From Sphingomonas xinjiangensis (GTDB lineage Bacteria; Pseudomonadota; Alphaproteobacteria; Sphingomonadales; Sphingomonadaceae): a stretch of 64,000 nt of DNA. Both the position numbers and the translations under genes were made by a program. How positions within the stretch are numbered: position 1 is the stretch's first letter; each line of letters opens with the position of its first letter. This document shows, in pieces, positions 17,708-27,088 of the stretch. The stretch spans positions 1 to 64,000 of the forward strand of contig NZ_JACIJF010000014.1 of assembly GCF_014199255.1 (NCBI RefSeq), read 5' to 3'. The notes below the pieces were generated by a model. It worked only from the letters and a program-made list of their open reading frames with translations, had not been told where the DNA came from and made no database searches.

Positions 17708-18325
17708 TCAGGCCGGGCGAGGCATCTGGAACAGCGCGGCTTCGGTGATCTCGAAATAGTCGGCCGGACCGCCGCCGCGCAGGATCGGGCGGGCACGGGC
17801 GGTCTGGTACACGCCGTCCTCCAGCATCGCGCGGTGGATATGCGCGGCGACCACTTCGCCGAGCACCAGCCATTGCTCAATCGCCGTGCCTTCCTTGGTC
17901 TCCAGCTGAACGATCTGGGTTACCTTGCATTCGAACTGGACCGGGCTGCCGGCGACGCGATCGGGACGGACGAGCTGCGAGGGCAGGGTACCGAGCCCGG
18001 CCAGGGCGAACTCGTCCACGTCGCGCGCCACCGTTGCCGAGCTGGCGTTCATCGCCTGCGCCTGGCCGCGGGTGGCGAGGTTCCACACGAACTCACGCGT
18101 GGCGCGGGCATTCTCAATGCTGTCCTTCCATCCCTGTGACGAGAAGCCGATCAGCGGCGGCACATAGGCGAACGCGTTGAAAAAGCTGTAGGGCGCCAGG
18201 TTGCGGACGCCGCCTTGCGACAGCGTGCTGATCCAGCCGATCGGGCGCGGCGCGACGATCGCGTTAAGGGGATTGTGCTTAAGGCCATGGCCTTTGGCTG
18301 GTTCGTAGGAGTGGTATTCGGTCAT
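17708..18325 (-). CDS. Flavin reductase family protein
   Basis: 205-residue FMN-binding split-barrel protein. The opening 'NAIVAPRPIGWISTLSQGGVRNLAPYSFFNAF' pattern (around residues 22-50) binds FMN and is typical of the subgroup that acts as flavin:NAD(P)H reductase or flavoprotein oxidoreductase; 'SSQGWKDSIENARATREFVWNLA' continues it. ATG 18325 begins 'MTEYHSYEP', the usual start of this subgroup; the frame open to 18361 is not conserved. Convergent with the TauE/SafE gene. Partner oxygenase unknown. Confidence 0.9.
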   Translation of the reverse strand: MTEYHSYEPAKGHGLKHNPLNAIVAPRPIGWISTLSQGGVRNLAPYSFFNAFAYVPPLIGFSSQGWKDSIENARATREFVWNLATRGQAQAMNASSATVARDVDEFALAGLGTLPSQLVRPDRVAGSPVQFECKVTQIVQLETKEGTAIEQWLVLGEVVAAHIHRAMLEDGVYQTARARPILRGGGPADYFEITEAALFQMPRPA

Positions 18326-18399
18326 CGCACGACCATGTGGCGGCGGCGCGGGCGCAGGCAAGGGGTGCAGGGCCGCGCTTGGGCTGCTATCCCGCCAGC

Positions 18400-19113
18400 A
18401 TGCGAGCCGACTCCCCCGCCGCGCCGGTCCGCGTGTACCGCCACCGGCTGTTCACGCGATTGTGGCACTGGGTCAACGCCGTTGCCGTGATCGTGCTGAT
18501 CGGCAGCGGGCTGATGATCTTCAACGCGCATCCCCGGCTCTATTGGGGGCATTATGGCGCGAATTTCGATCCGGCCTGGCTGGAGCTGCCGCGCTGGCCC
18601 GGCTGGGTCACGCTCCCGTCGCGCTATAGCCTTGCAGGTGCACGGCACTGGCACCTGGCGTTCGCGCTGGTGCTGGCGTTCGGGCTGCTGGCGTACATGG
18701 TGTGGGGTTTGGTCAACCGGCACATCCAGCGCGACCTGCGCATCCGCCGCCGCGACCTGACGCCGGCGTTGTTATGCACCGACCTCAAGGCGCACTGGGC
18801 GCTTCGCTTTCATGATCCCCACGATCCGCGCGCGTACAATGGCTTCCAGAAGCTCAGCTATGTCGGTGTGGTGTTCGTGCTGATGCCGCTGCTGGTGCTG
18901 AGCGGACTGGCGCTAGCGCCCGGCATGTGGCCGTGGCTGAGCGACCTGTTCGGCGGGCGGCAATCGGCGCGGTCGGTGCACTTCATTGCAATGGGCGCGA
19001 TGACGCTGTTCGTCGTCGTTCACCTGACGCTGGTGATCCTGGCCGGGCCGGTCAACGAGCTGCGATCAATGGTCACCGGCTGGTGGCGCACGCCCGAGGA
19101 GGACCATTCGTGA
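18400..19113 (+). CDS. Membrane cytochrome b (b561/HUPs type)
   Basis: 237-residue four-helix haem b protein. Haem-ligand His candidates are 'RLWHWVNAV' (helix 1), 'RHWHLAFAL' (helix 2) and 'VHFIAMGAM'/'VVHLTLVIL' (helices 3-4). This fold passes electrons between the quinone pool and a periplasmic partner. Its stop overlaps the next start by 4 bases, so the partner is almost certainly the molybdopterin protein encoded next. Together they recall MsrPQ or sulfite dehydrogenase-cytochrome pairs; the direction of electron flow cannot be read from sequence. Confidence 0.88.
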   Translation: MRADSPAAPVRVYRHRLFTRLWHWVNAVAVIVLIGSGLMIFNAHPRLYWGHYGANFDPAWLELPRWPGWVTLPSRYSLAGARHWHLAFALVLAFGLLAYMVWGLVNRHIQRDLRIRRRDLTPALLCTDLKAHWALRFHDPHDPRAYNGFQKLSYVGVVFVLMPLLVLSGLALAPGMWPWLSDLFGGRQSARSVHFIAMGAMTLFVVVHLTLVILAGPVNELRSMVTGWWRTPEEDHS

Positions 19114-19841
19114 TCACGCGACGCAATTTGCTGGTCACCACCGGCGCGGTGATGCTCGCCGGGTGCGACCGGTGGAGCGACAGCCCGGCGCTGCTCAGCG
19201 CCGAGGATGCGCACCGCTTCCTCCAGCGTAGCGTGAACGGGCGCGCGGCGCTGGCGCGCGAATACCACACCGACCAGATGAGCCCGGTGTTCCGCACCAA
19301 CGGCACGAACCGGCCGAACACGCCCGAATATGCCGCCGTGACGGCGAACCGCTTTGCCGATTGGCGGCTGCCGGTCACCGGACTGGTGCGGCGGCCGCTG
19401 ACCCTCAGCCTGGCCCAGCTGCAGTCGCTGCCCCAGCGCGCGCAGGTGACTCGGCACGACTGCGTCGAAGGGTGGAGCGCGATCGGCAAATGGCAAGGGC
19501 CGCGGCTAGAGACGGTGCTGCAACTCGCCGGCATCCGCAACGATGCGCGCTATGTGGTGTTCCACTGCGCCGACCGGTTTGGGGCAGATTCCTACTATGA
19601 GTCGATCGACTTGATCGACGCCTTTCACCCCCAGACCATCCTCGCCTGGGCGATGAACGACCGGTATCTGGACGTGGGCCACGGCGCGCCGCTGCGCCTG
19701 AGGGTAGAGCGGCAGCTTGGTTACAAGCAGGCCAAGTACATCATGGGCGTGGAAGTGGTCGCCTCGCTGGCCGGGATCGGCGGCGGCAAGGGTGGCTATT
19801 GGGAGGATAGCAACGGCTATGAATGGTATGCCGGGATCTAG
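19110..19841 (+). CDS. Molybdopterin-dependent oxidoreductase, Tat lipoprotein
   Basis: 243 residues from a GTG at 19110 that overlaps the cytochrome stop. The N-terminus joins a twin-arginine motif ('TRRNLLV', Arg4-Arg5) to a lipobox 'LAGC' (Cys19), so the folded protein is exported by Tat and then lipid-anchored. The sulfite-oxidase fold is seen in 'WRLPVTGLVRRPLTLSLAQL'; the molybdenum-ligand Cys118 is in 'RHDCVEGWSAIGKWQG'. 'GYKQAKYIMGVEVV' closes the domain. Relatives (MsrP/YedY, SorA) reduce methionine sulfoxide or oxidise sulfite; which applies here is unknown. Confidence 0.9.
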   Translation: MITRRNLLVTTGAVMLAGCDRWSDSPALLSAEDAHRFLQRSVNGRAALAREYHTDQMSPVFRTNGTNRPNTPEYAAVTANRFADWRLPVTGLVRRPLTLSLAQLQSLPQRAQVTRHDCVEGWSAIGKWQGPRLETVLQLAGIRNDARYVVFHCADRFGADSYYESIDLIDAFHPQTILAWAMNDRYLDVGHGAPLRLRVERQLGYKQAKYIMGVEVVASLAGIGGGKGGYWEDSNGYEWYAGI

Positions 19842-19950
19842 GGCGTCCCGCTGAGCAAGGACGGGGCTTACCCATCCTATGGGTTTGCTGCACTGCCCAA
19901 TGGCGGTACGGATATCGGCAGGACACAAATAGCTGCTTCGAGTTCGCGCA

Positions 19951-21204
19951 ATGGCCTTGATCGATCGTTTCTTCACCCGCGCCGTCAAGCGCGGCCAGCT
20001 CACCGTCCTTCGCGATGGGGGCGCCTCCCGCACCTTTGGCACGCCGGACCCCGATCTGAAGCCGGTCAGCCTCCGCTTCGGCCCCGGCGCCGAGCGGCAG
20101 ATCCTGCGCGATCCCAGCCTGGGCGCGGCCGAGGCGTTCATGGACGGCAAGCTGACGCTAGAGGAGGGCGAGATCCTCGACCTGCTGATGCTGATGACCG
20201 AGAACAACCGCTGGGAAGAAGGCCGCACCGCGCTCGATCCCAAGCCGATCCAGCGACTGGTCGGCAAGGCGGCGCACTGGCTGGGCCGGCGCAACATGGC
20301 GCGTTCGGCCAAGCGCAACGTCGCGCACCATTACGACCTGTCGGCGACGCTGTACGACCTCTTCCTCGACAAGGACCGCCAATATAGCTGCGCGTACTTC
20401 ACGGATCCGTCGAACAGCCTGGAACAGGCGCAGGCCGACAAGAAGGCGCACATCGTCGCCAAGCTGGCGATACAGCCCGGAATGAAGGTGCTCGACATCG
20501 GCTGCGGCTGGGGCGGGATGGCGCTGTACATCCACGAGAAGACCGGCGCCGAGGTGCTGGGCATCACCTTGTCCGAAGAACAGCTCAAGGTCGCGCGCGA
20601 ACGCGCCGTGGCGGCAGGCGTCGCCGACAAGGTCAAGTTCGAGCTGATCGATTACCGCGCGCTGAGCGGGCAATTCGACCGCATCGTATCGGTGGGCATG
20701 TTTGAGCATGTCGGCACGCCGCAATATCGCACCTTTTTCGCCAAGGTGCGCGCGTTGCTGACGCCAGAAGGCGTGATGCTGCTCCACACGATCGGCCGCG
20801 CGGGCGCGCCTGGTTATACCGACGCGTTCACGCTGAAATACATCTTTCCCGGCGGCTACATCCCGGCGCTGTCGGAGATCGCGCAAGGCTATGAGGGCAT
20901 GAAAATGTTCGCCACCGACATCGAGGTGCTGCGGCTGCATTACGCCTATACGCTCAAGGCCTGGTACGAGCGGACGGTGGCGGCGCGGAACGAGATCGTC
21001 GCGCTGTATGACGAACGCTTCTACCGGATGTGGACCTTCTATCTCGCCGGATGCTTCGTCAGCTTCTGGAACGGCGGGCTGGTCAATTATCAACTGCAGT
21101 TCTCGCGTTCGCGCCACGCGCTGCCGATCACCCGTGACTATATGGCCCAGGCCGAGGAGGCTTTGCGCGAGGATGACGCGGTGCCGCAGCTGCGCCGCGC
21201 CTAA
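19951..21204 (+). CDS. cfa: Cyclopropane-fatty-acyl-phospholipid synthase
   Basis: 417-residue SAM-dependent enzyme that adds a methylene bridge to unsaturated phospholipid acyl chains at the inner membrane, hardening it against stress. An N-terminal lipid-binding domain (1-120, 'AAEAFMDGKL') precedes the methyltransferase domain: 'HHYDLSATLYDLFLD', 'YSCAYF', SAM motif 'VLDIGCGWGG' at 180-189, 'EHVG' and 'FPGGYIP'. The bicarbonate-binding Glu/His/Tyr set is expected in this region. Length is slightly above E. coli Cfa (382). No strong RBS is seen before ATG 19951. Confidence 0.95.
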   Translation: MALIDRFFTRAVKRGQLTVLRDGGASRTFGTPDPDLKPVSLRFGPGAERQILRDPSLGAAEAFMDGKLTLEEGEILDLLMLMTENNRWEEGRTALDPKPIQRLVGKAAHWLGRRNMARSAKRNVAHHYDLSATLYDLFLDKDRQYSCAYFTDPSNSLEQAQADKKAHIVAKLAIQPGMKVLDIGCGWGGMALYIHEKTGAEVLGITLSEEQLKVARERAVAAGVADKVKFELIDYRALSGQFDRIVSVGMFEHVGTPQYRTFFAKVRALLTPEGVMLLHTIGRAGAPGYTDAFTLKYIFPGGYIPALSEIAQGYEGMKMFATDIEVLRLHYAYTLKAWYERTVAARNEIVALYDERFYRMWTFYLAGCFVSFWNGGLVNYQLQFSRSRHALPITRDYMAQAEEALREDDAVPQLRRA

Positions 21205-21271
21205 TGGTTGCACGGGGGGGCAGGGAACCCTAGAGCGCGCCGATTCATACTAGCCCCGGAGTCGCTGCCCC

Positions 21272-22489
21272 ATGTCCGATCAGATCAACCGCGTTGTCCT
21301 CGCCTATTCGGGCGGGCTGGACACCAGTGTGATCCTGAAGTGGCTGCAGCAGGAATATCAGTGCGAGGTGGTGACCTTCACTGCCGACCTGGGCCAGGGC
21401 GAAGAGCTGGAGCCCGCGCGCAAAAAGGCCGAGATGGCCGGCGTCAAGCCCGAGCACATCTTCATCGACGACCTGCGCGAGGAGTTCGTCCGCGACTTCG
21501 TTTTCCCGATGATGCGCGCCAACGCGCTGTACGAGGGCACCTACCTGCTCGGCACGTCGATCGCGCGGCCGCTGATCGCCAAGCGCCAGATCGAGATCGC
21601 GAAAATGGTCAACGCCGACGCGGTGAGCCATGGCGCGACCGGCAAAGGCAACGACCAGGTTCGCTTCGAGCTTGGCTATTATGCGCTGAACCCCGACATC
21701 AAGGTGATTGCGCCGTGGCGCGAATGGGACCTGACCAGCCGCACCCGGCTGATCGAATTTGCCGAAGCGCACCAGATCCCGGTCGCCAAGGACAAGCGCG
21801 GCGAATCGCCCTTCTCGACTGACGCCAACCTTCTCCACACCTCGTCCGAGGGCAAGGTGCTCGAAGATCCGTGGGAGGAAGTGCCCGATTACGTCTATTC
21901 ACGCACAGTAAACCCCGAGGACGCGCCCGACGCACCCGAGACGATCACCATCGATTTCGAGCGGGGCGACGGCGTGGCGCTGAATGGCGAGGCGATGTCG
22001 CCCGCGACGCTGCTCACCGCCCTCAACGAGCTCGGCCGCAAGCACGGCATCGGCCGGCTCGACCTGGTCGAAAACCGCTTCGTGGGCATGAAGAGCCGCG
22101 GCATGTACGAAACTCCGGGCGGCACGATCTATCACGCCGCGCATCGCGGTATCGAGCAGATCACCCTCGATCGCGGCGCCGCGCATCTGAAGGACGAGCT
22201 GGCGCCGCGCTATGCCGAGCTGATCTATAACGGGTTCTGGTTCGCGCCCGAGCGCGAGATGCTCCAGGCCGCGATCGACCATAGCCAGGAAAAGGTGACC
22301 GGCACCGTCCGGCTCAAGCTGTACAAGGGCCAGGCGACCATTACCGGCCGCAAGTCGCCCTACAGCCTGTATTCGGAAAAGGTCGTGACCTTCGAGGACG
22401 ACCAGGGCGCGTACGACCAGCGGGACGCAGCGGGCTTCATCAAGCTCAACGCCCTGCGGCTGCGGCTGCTGGGGCGGCGCGAGGCGTGA
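21272..22489 (+). CDS. argG: Argininosuccinate synthase
   Basis: 405-residue cytosolic enzyme that joins citrulline and aspartate with ATP, the penultimate step of arginine biosynthesis. The PP-loop '[10 protein letters not shown]' is at residues 11-20; '[17 protein letters not shown]', '[15 protein letters not shown]' and '[15 protein letters not shown]' are class signatures. Length is typical. argH is not adjacent. A 10-bp perfect inverted repeat follows the gene. Confidence 0.98.
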   Translation: MSDQINRVVLAYSGGLDTSVILKWLQQEYQCEVVTFTADLGQGEELEPARKKAEMAGVKPEHIFIDDLREEFVRDFVFPMMRANALYEGTYLLGTSIARPLIAKRQIEIAKMVNADAVSHGATGKGNDQVRFELGYYALNPDIKVIAPWREWDLTSRTRLIEFAEAHQIPVAKDKRGESPFSTDANLLHTSSEGKVLEDPWEEVPDYVYSRTVNPEDAPDAPETITIDFERGDGVALNGEAMSPATLLTALNELGRKHGIGRLDLVENRFVGMKSRGMYETPGGTIYHAAHRGIEQITLDRGAAHLKDELAPRYAELIYNGFWFAPEREMLQAAIDHSQEKVTGTVRLKLYKGQATITGRKSPYSLYSEKVVTFEDDQGAYDQRDAAGFIKLNALRLRLLGRREA

Positions 22490-22493
22490 GGCC

Positions 22494-22528
22494 ACCAGCC
22501 GCGTGAGTTTACCGCTCGCGCGGCTGGT
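22494..22528. terminator. Inverted repeat between convergent argG and GT2 gene
   Basis: ACCAGCCGCG (22494-22503) and CGCGGCTGGT (22519-22528) pair perfectly over 10 bp with a 15-base loop that holds the stop codon of the GT2 gene. Placed between convergent genes, it probably stops transcripts from both sides; no long T-run is present. Confidence 0.5.
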
Positions 22529-23714
22529 CCAGCAGGCCGATGAAGAAGGCGGTAACTACCGTCTGAAGACCGATGCACGCCATGAGCATTGACGGAATAG
22601 TTAGCCGCATCAGGGCCGATGGATTGAGACCGCCGAAGCCCAGCGATGCCCAAATCGACGTGGCAGTCACTGCGCCGCTGATCCCGAGCATTAGCATGGC
22701 TCCGCCGAAGATGCAGGCGCGCTCCACTGTGAACCAGCCGCGTACGCGCTGCATCAGTCGGCTTTCCGGCCACATCCCTACGATCGCGCCATACCGCCGG
22801 GCCATGATGCTGAGCCCGATCAGCTGCGAACCCATCAGCACCGCCATCGCTGCGAAAATCATTGTATGAACGCCAAACTCGATTGCGCCGACGCGCAGGT
22901 CGCCTGGGGCGAGTGCGGCCAGTCCCGCCAGCCCGATGCCGGAAAGCGCCAGACCCGGATACAAGAACAAGAAGCGCGGTGCGTAGATCAGCAGGAAGCG
23001 AAGGTGCCGCCATCCATCGCGCCAGGTGCGCAGATGCGGAGGCCGACTTCGCCCATCAGGCTCGAGGGTGGTCGGCACTTCGCGTATATCAAGCTTCTCG
23101 ATGGCTGCCTTGACGACCATTTCGCTGGCGAACTCCATGCCAGGCGCAGCGAGGCTGAGCGCGCGGATGCTGTCGCGGCGGAAGGCTCGAAGCCCGCAAT
23201 GAAAGTCGCCGACGGGAATGCGGAAGAAGGCGCGGCCGAGGAAGCTCAGCACCGGATTGCCCAGCCAACGGTGCAGTGGCGGCATGGCCCTGGGCGCTAT
23301 GCCGCCGCGGAAGCGGTTGCCCATCACTAGGTCTGCGCCTTCGCGCAACTGCGCTAGGAAAGGCATCAGGGCACTGAAATCGTACGAGTCGTCCGCATCA
23401 CCCATGGCGACGAATTTACCATGGGCTGCGTTGATCCCGCCGATCAATGCCGCACCATAGCCCCGGGCAGACACGTCGACTATCCGGGCTCCCATAGCGT
23501 TAGCTATTTGCTGTGAGCCATCGACAGAGCCGTTGTCGGCAACGATGATCTCGCCGGAAAGACCGTAGTCGGTAAGAAAGGCCCTTGCCTTCTTGATGCA
23601 TGTTCCAAGCGTTTCCGCTTCATTGAGGCAAGGCATGATGATCGACAGCTCGATCTCGTGCTCGGAGGCGTTCGACGCAGCGAAGGTTGTTCGAGCAAAA
23701 GCAGGAGTAGCCAT
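22509..23714 (-). CDS. GT2 polyprenyl-phosphate glycosyltransferase with membrane tail
   Basis: 401 residues. N-terminal GT2 domain: 'LSIIMPCLNEAETL' at 23-36, the DxD metal site 'DADD' at 106-109, 'VMGNRFRGGI' and 'GDFHCGLRAFRRD' further on. Beyond residue ~260 there are about four membrane helices. Close relatives are annotated as dolichol-phosphate mannose/glucose synthase-like, which charge a polyprenyl phosphate with one sugar on the cytoplasmic face. ATG 23714 is used; the frame open to 23840 is not conserved. Divergent, 87 bases away, from a GT-C-like membrane protein, which suggests donor and user of a lipid-linked sugar. The bases here are visibly less G+C-rich than the surroundings. 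Confidence 0.9.
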   Translation of the reverse strand: MATPAFARTTFAASNASEHEIELSIIMPCLNEAETLGTCIKKARAFLTDYGLSGEIIVADNGSVDGSQQIANAMGARIVDVSARGYGAALIGGINAAHGKFVAMGDADDSYDFSALMPFLAQLREGADLVMGNRFRGGIAPRAMPPLHRWLGNPVLSFLGRAFFRIPVGDFHCGLRAFRRDSIRALSLAAPGMEFASEMVVKAAIEKLDIREVPTTLEPDGRSRPPHLRTWRDGWRHLRFLLIYAPRFLFLYPGLALSGIGLAGLAALAPGDLRVGAIEFGVHTMIFAAMAVLMGSQLIGLSIMARRYGAIVGMWPESRLMQRVRGWFTVERACIFGGAMLMLGISGAVTATSIWASLGFGGLNPSALMRLTIPSMLMACIGLQTVVTAFFIGLLDQPRER

Positions 23715-23801
23715 GTGCTTATGATATGCTGCCGCCCAAAAATTTTGGTTAACAACACAATGAAAATTTAAGCATGATCCGGACATTAGGAGGGTATGAC
23801 G

Positions 23802-25544
23802 ATGTCGCCGCAGGAGCCGTTTCGAACCGGCACTAAGCAACCCTTTCTCCGCATATCATGGCTGGCGCTGGCTCTTACCTTTGCGTTGTCTGTGGCTTGG
23901 ACATGGAAGGACTGGGCTGACCTTGAAGTGCTGCGGCTTCCCGACAACGACGATGTCGCTAGATTGCAGCAGGTTCGGGATTGGCTGAACGGCCAACGTT
24001 TCAATGATCTGATGCAATATCGCTCGGGTCTTGGAGCCGGTGCGCCGATGCATTGGTCTCGGCTGGCGGACGCTGGGCCGGCATTGCTGCTGCTCGTACT
24101 CAAGCCGTTGGTCGGCAGCCATGCCGCTGAACTTGTGATGGCCATAGCTTACCCGGCGATCCTGTTCTTCGTTTATCTGCTGCTTGTTGCTCGTATTGCC
24201 GTGAGGCTCAGCGACGAGCGATCGAGAGTGTTCGCGATCCTGCTTGCGGCATTCGCCTTTCCCACCATCAGTTTGTTCGTGCCCGGACGCATCGATCATC
24301 ATGGTTTGCAGATCGTGCTCATCCTCGTCTTGCTTGATGCGGTGCTTGCTCCTGCGGGGTTGCGCAGCGGGATAATCGCCGGGATCGCGACCGCGGCAAG
24401 CTTGGCAATCGGACTGGAAACGGCGCCGGAAATCGCGGCTATGATGGTAGTGATGGGTATTGGCTGGCTGAGGGGCGGGCGAGGCTCCAACCACTTCGCA
24501 TCCGGCTTCGCTGCATCGCTTGGCAGCGTCACGTTGCTCCTGCTCGCCGTTGCCCAACCTCAGGTCTGGCCGGAGGCGTGGTGCGACGGCTTTACCCCGA
24601 ACTCAACGCGCGCAACTCTGATAGTTGCAGCCGGTTGGGCCCTGCTTGGAAGTGCTGGTGCCAAGTTGACCACATGGCGACTGCGAATGGCGGTGGGAGC
24701 CGCTCTTGGAGCCGTCACGCTTTTCCTTGTCATGGGCTTGGCACCGACCTGCTTTGCAGGACCTTATGGCGCGCTAGATCCACTTCTTCAAAAAGTCTGG
24801 ATGCGCAACGTATCCGAAGCACGCGGCCTGTTCGAACAGAAAACAGTTGGAACCGTGATCGGTTATGGGGGGCTTGTGCTCGCGGGCGCGGTGGCCGCGA
24901 TGATCAGGGCTCGGCATGACTGGCGTTGGCTGGGCTTCGCATTGTTCATGGTCTTGGGCGCAATTGCCAGCATCCTGCAGGTTCGAGTGACCTACATCAT
25001 GGCGGGCGTGGCAGTGATACCCTTTGCAGTGGCGATCGCGCGGCAGAATTTACCAGTGAAACGACTGCCGCTTTGGCTATGTGGTGCAGGAATGTTGTGG
25101 AACTTGTTGGCCGTACAAATCGACACGGCTCAAGCTGGTCCGGTGGTGCTCGCAAAGAAGGCGCAGAATGATTGCACCGCGCCGGGTCCGATCCATGCAA
25201 TCGCCGCGTTACCGCGAGGCCGGATCATGGCACCGCTCGAACTGGACTCGTACCTGCTCAGCATGACTCCGCATCACGTGATCGCAAGCCTGTACCACCG
25301 CAACAACTCGGGCGATCTGGCGATGTACCGCTTCTTCCTGTCGGTTCCCGAAAGGGCGCATGCGCAAGCCCGAGCAGAACGAGTAGCGTATGTCGCGCTC
25401 TGCCCGGAGTCCCTGCAGGAGGACGGATTGGCTCCCCTACGCCCCGGCACCTTGGTGGCTCGTCTTCAATCGCCGCAGCCTCCGCCCGAGTGGCTGGAAC
25501 CCGTATCGGTCGGCGGCGCCGTGCGCGTCTACAAAGTACGCTGA
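23802..25544 (+). CDS. Polytopic GT-C-like membrane protein with STT3-type motifs
   Basis: 580 residues, 11 or more predicted helices and a ~130-residue periplasmic C-terminal domain. ATG 23802 is preferred: AGGAGGG lies 7 bases before it and only 1 before 23796. The first periplasmic loop carries Asp48-Asn-Asp50 ('LPDNDDVARLQQ') and 'MHWSRLAD' (83-90); the next loop has 'GRIDHHGLQ' (Asp165-His-His167). A first-loop DxD and a later DHH are the hallmark pair of GT-C transferases such as STT3/AglB. No WWDYG motif is seen, so it is not a standard oligosaccharyltransferase. The stop overlaps the next ATG by one base. I infer a lipid-linked-sugar transferase; acceptor unknown. Confidence 0.7.
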   Translation: MSPQEPFRTGTKQPFLRISWLALALTFALSVAWTWKDWADLEVLRLPDNDDVARLQQVRDWLNGQRFNDLMQYRSGLGAGAPMHWSRLADAGPALLLLVLKPLVGSHAAELVMAIAYPAILFFVYLLLVARIAVRLSDERSRVFAILLAAFAFPTISLFVPGRIDHHGLQIVLILVLLDAVLAPAGLRSGIIAGIATAASLAIGLETAPEIAAMMVVMGIGWLRGGRGSNHFASGFAASLGSVTLLLLAVAQPQVWPEAWCDGFTPNSTRATLIVAAGWALLGSAGAKLTTWRLRMAVGAALGAVTLFLVMGLAPTCFAGPYGALDPLLQKVWMRNVSEARGLFEQKTVGTVIGYGGLVLAGAVAAMIRARHDWRWLGFALFMVLGAIASILQVRVTYIMAGVAVIPFAVAIARQNLPVKRLPLWLCGAGMLWNLLAVQIDTAQAGPVVLAKKAQNDCTAPGPIHAIAALPRGRIMAPLELDSYLLSMTPHHVIASLYHRNNSGDLAMYRFFLSVPERAHAQARAERVAYVALCPESLQEDGLAPLRPGTLVARLQSPQPPPEWLEPVSVGGAVRVYKVR

Positions 25545-27079
25545 TGGCGCGGCAAGCCCTGCGGATGTCTGCCGGTCCTGATCACCGCCACAGCGCCGGC
25601 CCCTGGTGGCAGACCCGCTTGTTCGTTGCGGGCTGCATGCTGTTGCTGATCCTCCCGCTGCTGTGGCCGGCGGTGCCGCCGCTGATGGACTTACCCGGGC
25701 ATATCGGACGGTACCATATCGCCGATGCGATCGGGAGTTCGCCGGATCTCCAGCGGCACTGGAGTTTCCAATGGGCGCCGATCGGCAATCTTGGCGTTGA
25801 CCTGCTCGTCGTCGCACTAGCCAAGCTGGTCGGCGTGGAGCCCGCAACCAAGGCGGTGGTGATCGCCATCCCGCTGCTGTGGGGGTGGGGCGTGGTGCGG
25901 CTGTCGCGGCTGGTGCATGGCGGGCTGACGCCCGCGGCCCCGATCGCTTTTGCGCTGGTCTATGGCTATTCCTTTCACGCCGGTTTCGTGAATTTTGTGC
26001 TGGCTTCGGCGCTGGTGCTGCATGCGCTTGCCTGGTGGATGATCCTTGGGCGGCAGGGCCGGCTGTGGCTGCGCGGGGCGCTATTCGTGCCGGTCTCGTT
26101 CCTGCTGTGGCTATGCCACAGCTTCGGGTGGGGCATGTTCGGGCTGTTCGCTTTCGCGGTGGAGGTCGTCCGGCTGCGCCGTGGAGGCGCCAGCTGGGCC
26201 CATGCACTGGTGAACGCCGTCCTGCCCTGCCTTCTTCTCGCGCTCCCGGCGCTTGTGATGCGCGGCGGGGGAGTGGCGCTCGACCCTGAATGGTCCTGGG
26301 CCGCCAAGCTGGTCTGGGCGGCGTCGCTGCTGCGCGACCGTTGGCAAAGGTTTGATGCGCTGTCGGCGCTGTTCGTGTTGTCGTTTCTCCTCATCCTGCT
26401 GCGGCACACGCGAGGGCGGGGCCTGGGGGAATTGGGAGCCGCCGCGCTGATCGGCTTCCTTGCCTTTCTGGCACTGCCCAGGCTGATGCTCGGCGGCTCC
26501 TATGTCGACATGCGCATGCTGGCTCCAGCGGTGGCAATGCTGGTGATCGCTATTCCGGCGCGCGGTGCGCTGGTAGCGGCGTTCGCCGCTGGGTTCTTCT
26601 TGATCCGCATGGGCGCCACCACGATTAGCCTCTTCCTGTATGGCGAGGCGCAACGCGACGCAGCAGAAGCCCTCGCGCATATTCCACGCGGCGCGGCAGT
26701 GCTCTCGCTGGTGGCCGAACCCTGTGGCTGGGCAAGCACCCGGCTGACACACATCGCCGGCCTCGCGGTCGCGCGGCGGGATGCCTTTACCAACGAACAA
26801 TGGGCGTTGGCTGGCCAGCAGCTGCTGCGGCCCCGGCATGCCGACTCAGGCAGCTTGCGTGCCGATCCTTCGCAGATCATCTATGCGCAAGGCTGCCAGT
26901 ATCAGACGACCCAGCTGAAGCCAGGTATCGCAGGCTTTTCGCGCGGCACCTTCACGCATGTGTGGACCGTCGGCGTCCCTGCCGATCCTGGCCTGTTCCC
27001 CGACTTGCAGCTGATCTGGTCGAACCCTGTGTCCGCCGTGTATCAAGTTCGCTTGAAAGGGCGGCCCCTGGTCCCCTAA
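25544..27079 (+). CDS. GT-C-like polytopic membrane protein, paralogue A
   Basis: 511 residues with about ten hydrophobic helices and a ~120-residue C-terminal soluble part. ATG 25544 shares its first base with the preceding TGA. Helix 1 ends in 'LLWPAVPPLMDLPGHIGRY' (Asp49 to His53), a charged first periplasmic loop like that of GT-C transferases. 'YGYSFHAGFVNFVLA', 'CHSFGWGMFGLFAFA' and 'GGSYVDMRML' follow. The next gene repeats all these blocks in the same order. No database family comes to mind; a role in surface glycan assembly is inferred from the neighbours. Confidence 0.7.
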   Translation: MARQALRMSAGPDHRHSAGPWWQTRLFVAGCMLLLILPLLWPAVPPLMDLPGHIGRYHIADAIGSSPDLQRHWSFQWAPIGNLGVDLLVVALAKLVGVEPATKAVVIAIPLLWGWGVVRLSRLVHGGLTPAAPIAFALVYGYSFHAGFVNFVLASALVLHALAWWMILGRQGRLWLRGALFVPVSFLLWLCHSFGWGMFGLFAFAVEVVRLRRGGASWAHALVNAVLPCLLLALPALVMRGGGVALDPEWSWAAKLVWAASLLRDRWQRFDALSALFVLSFLLILLRHTRGRGLGELGAAALIGFLAFLALPRLMLGGSYVDMRMLAPAVAMLVIAIPARGALVAAFAAGFFLIRMGATTISLFLYGEAQRDAAEALAHIPRGAAVLSLVAEPCGWASTRLTHIAGLAVARRDAFTNEQWALAGQQLLRPRHADSGSLRADPSQIIYAQGCQYQTTQLKPGIAGFSRGTFTHVWTVGVPADPGLFPDLQLIWSNPVSAVYQVRLKGRPLVP

Positions 27080-27088
27080 GGCGGCGCG

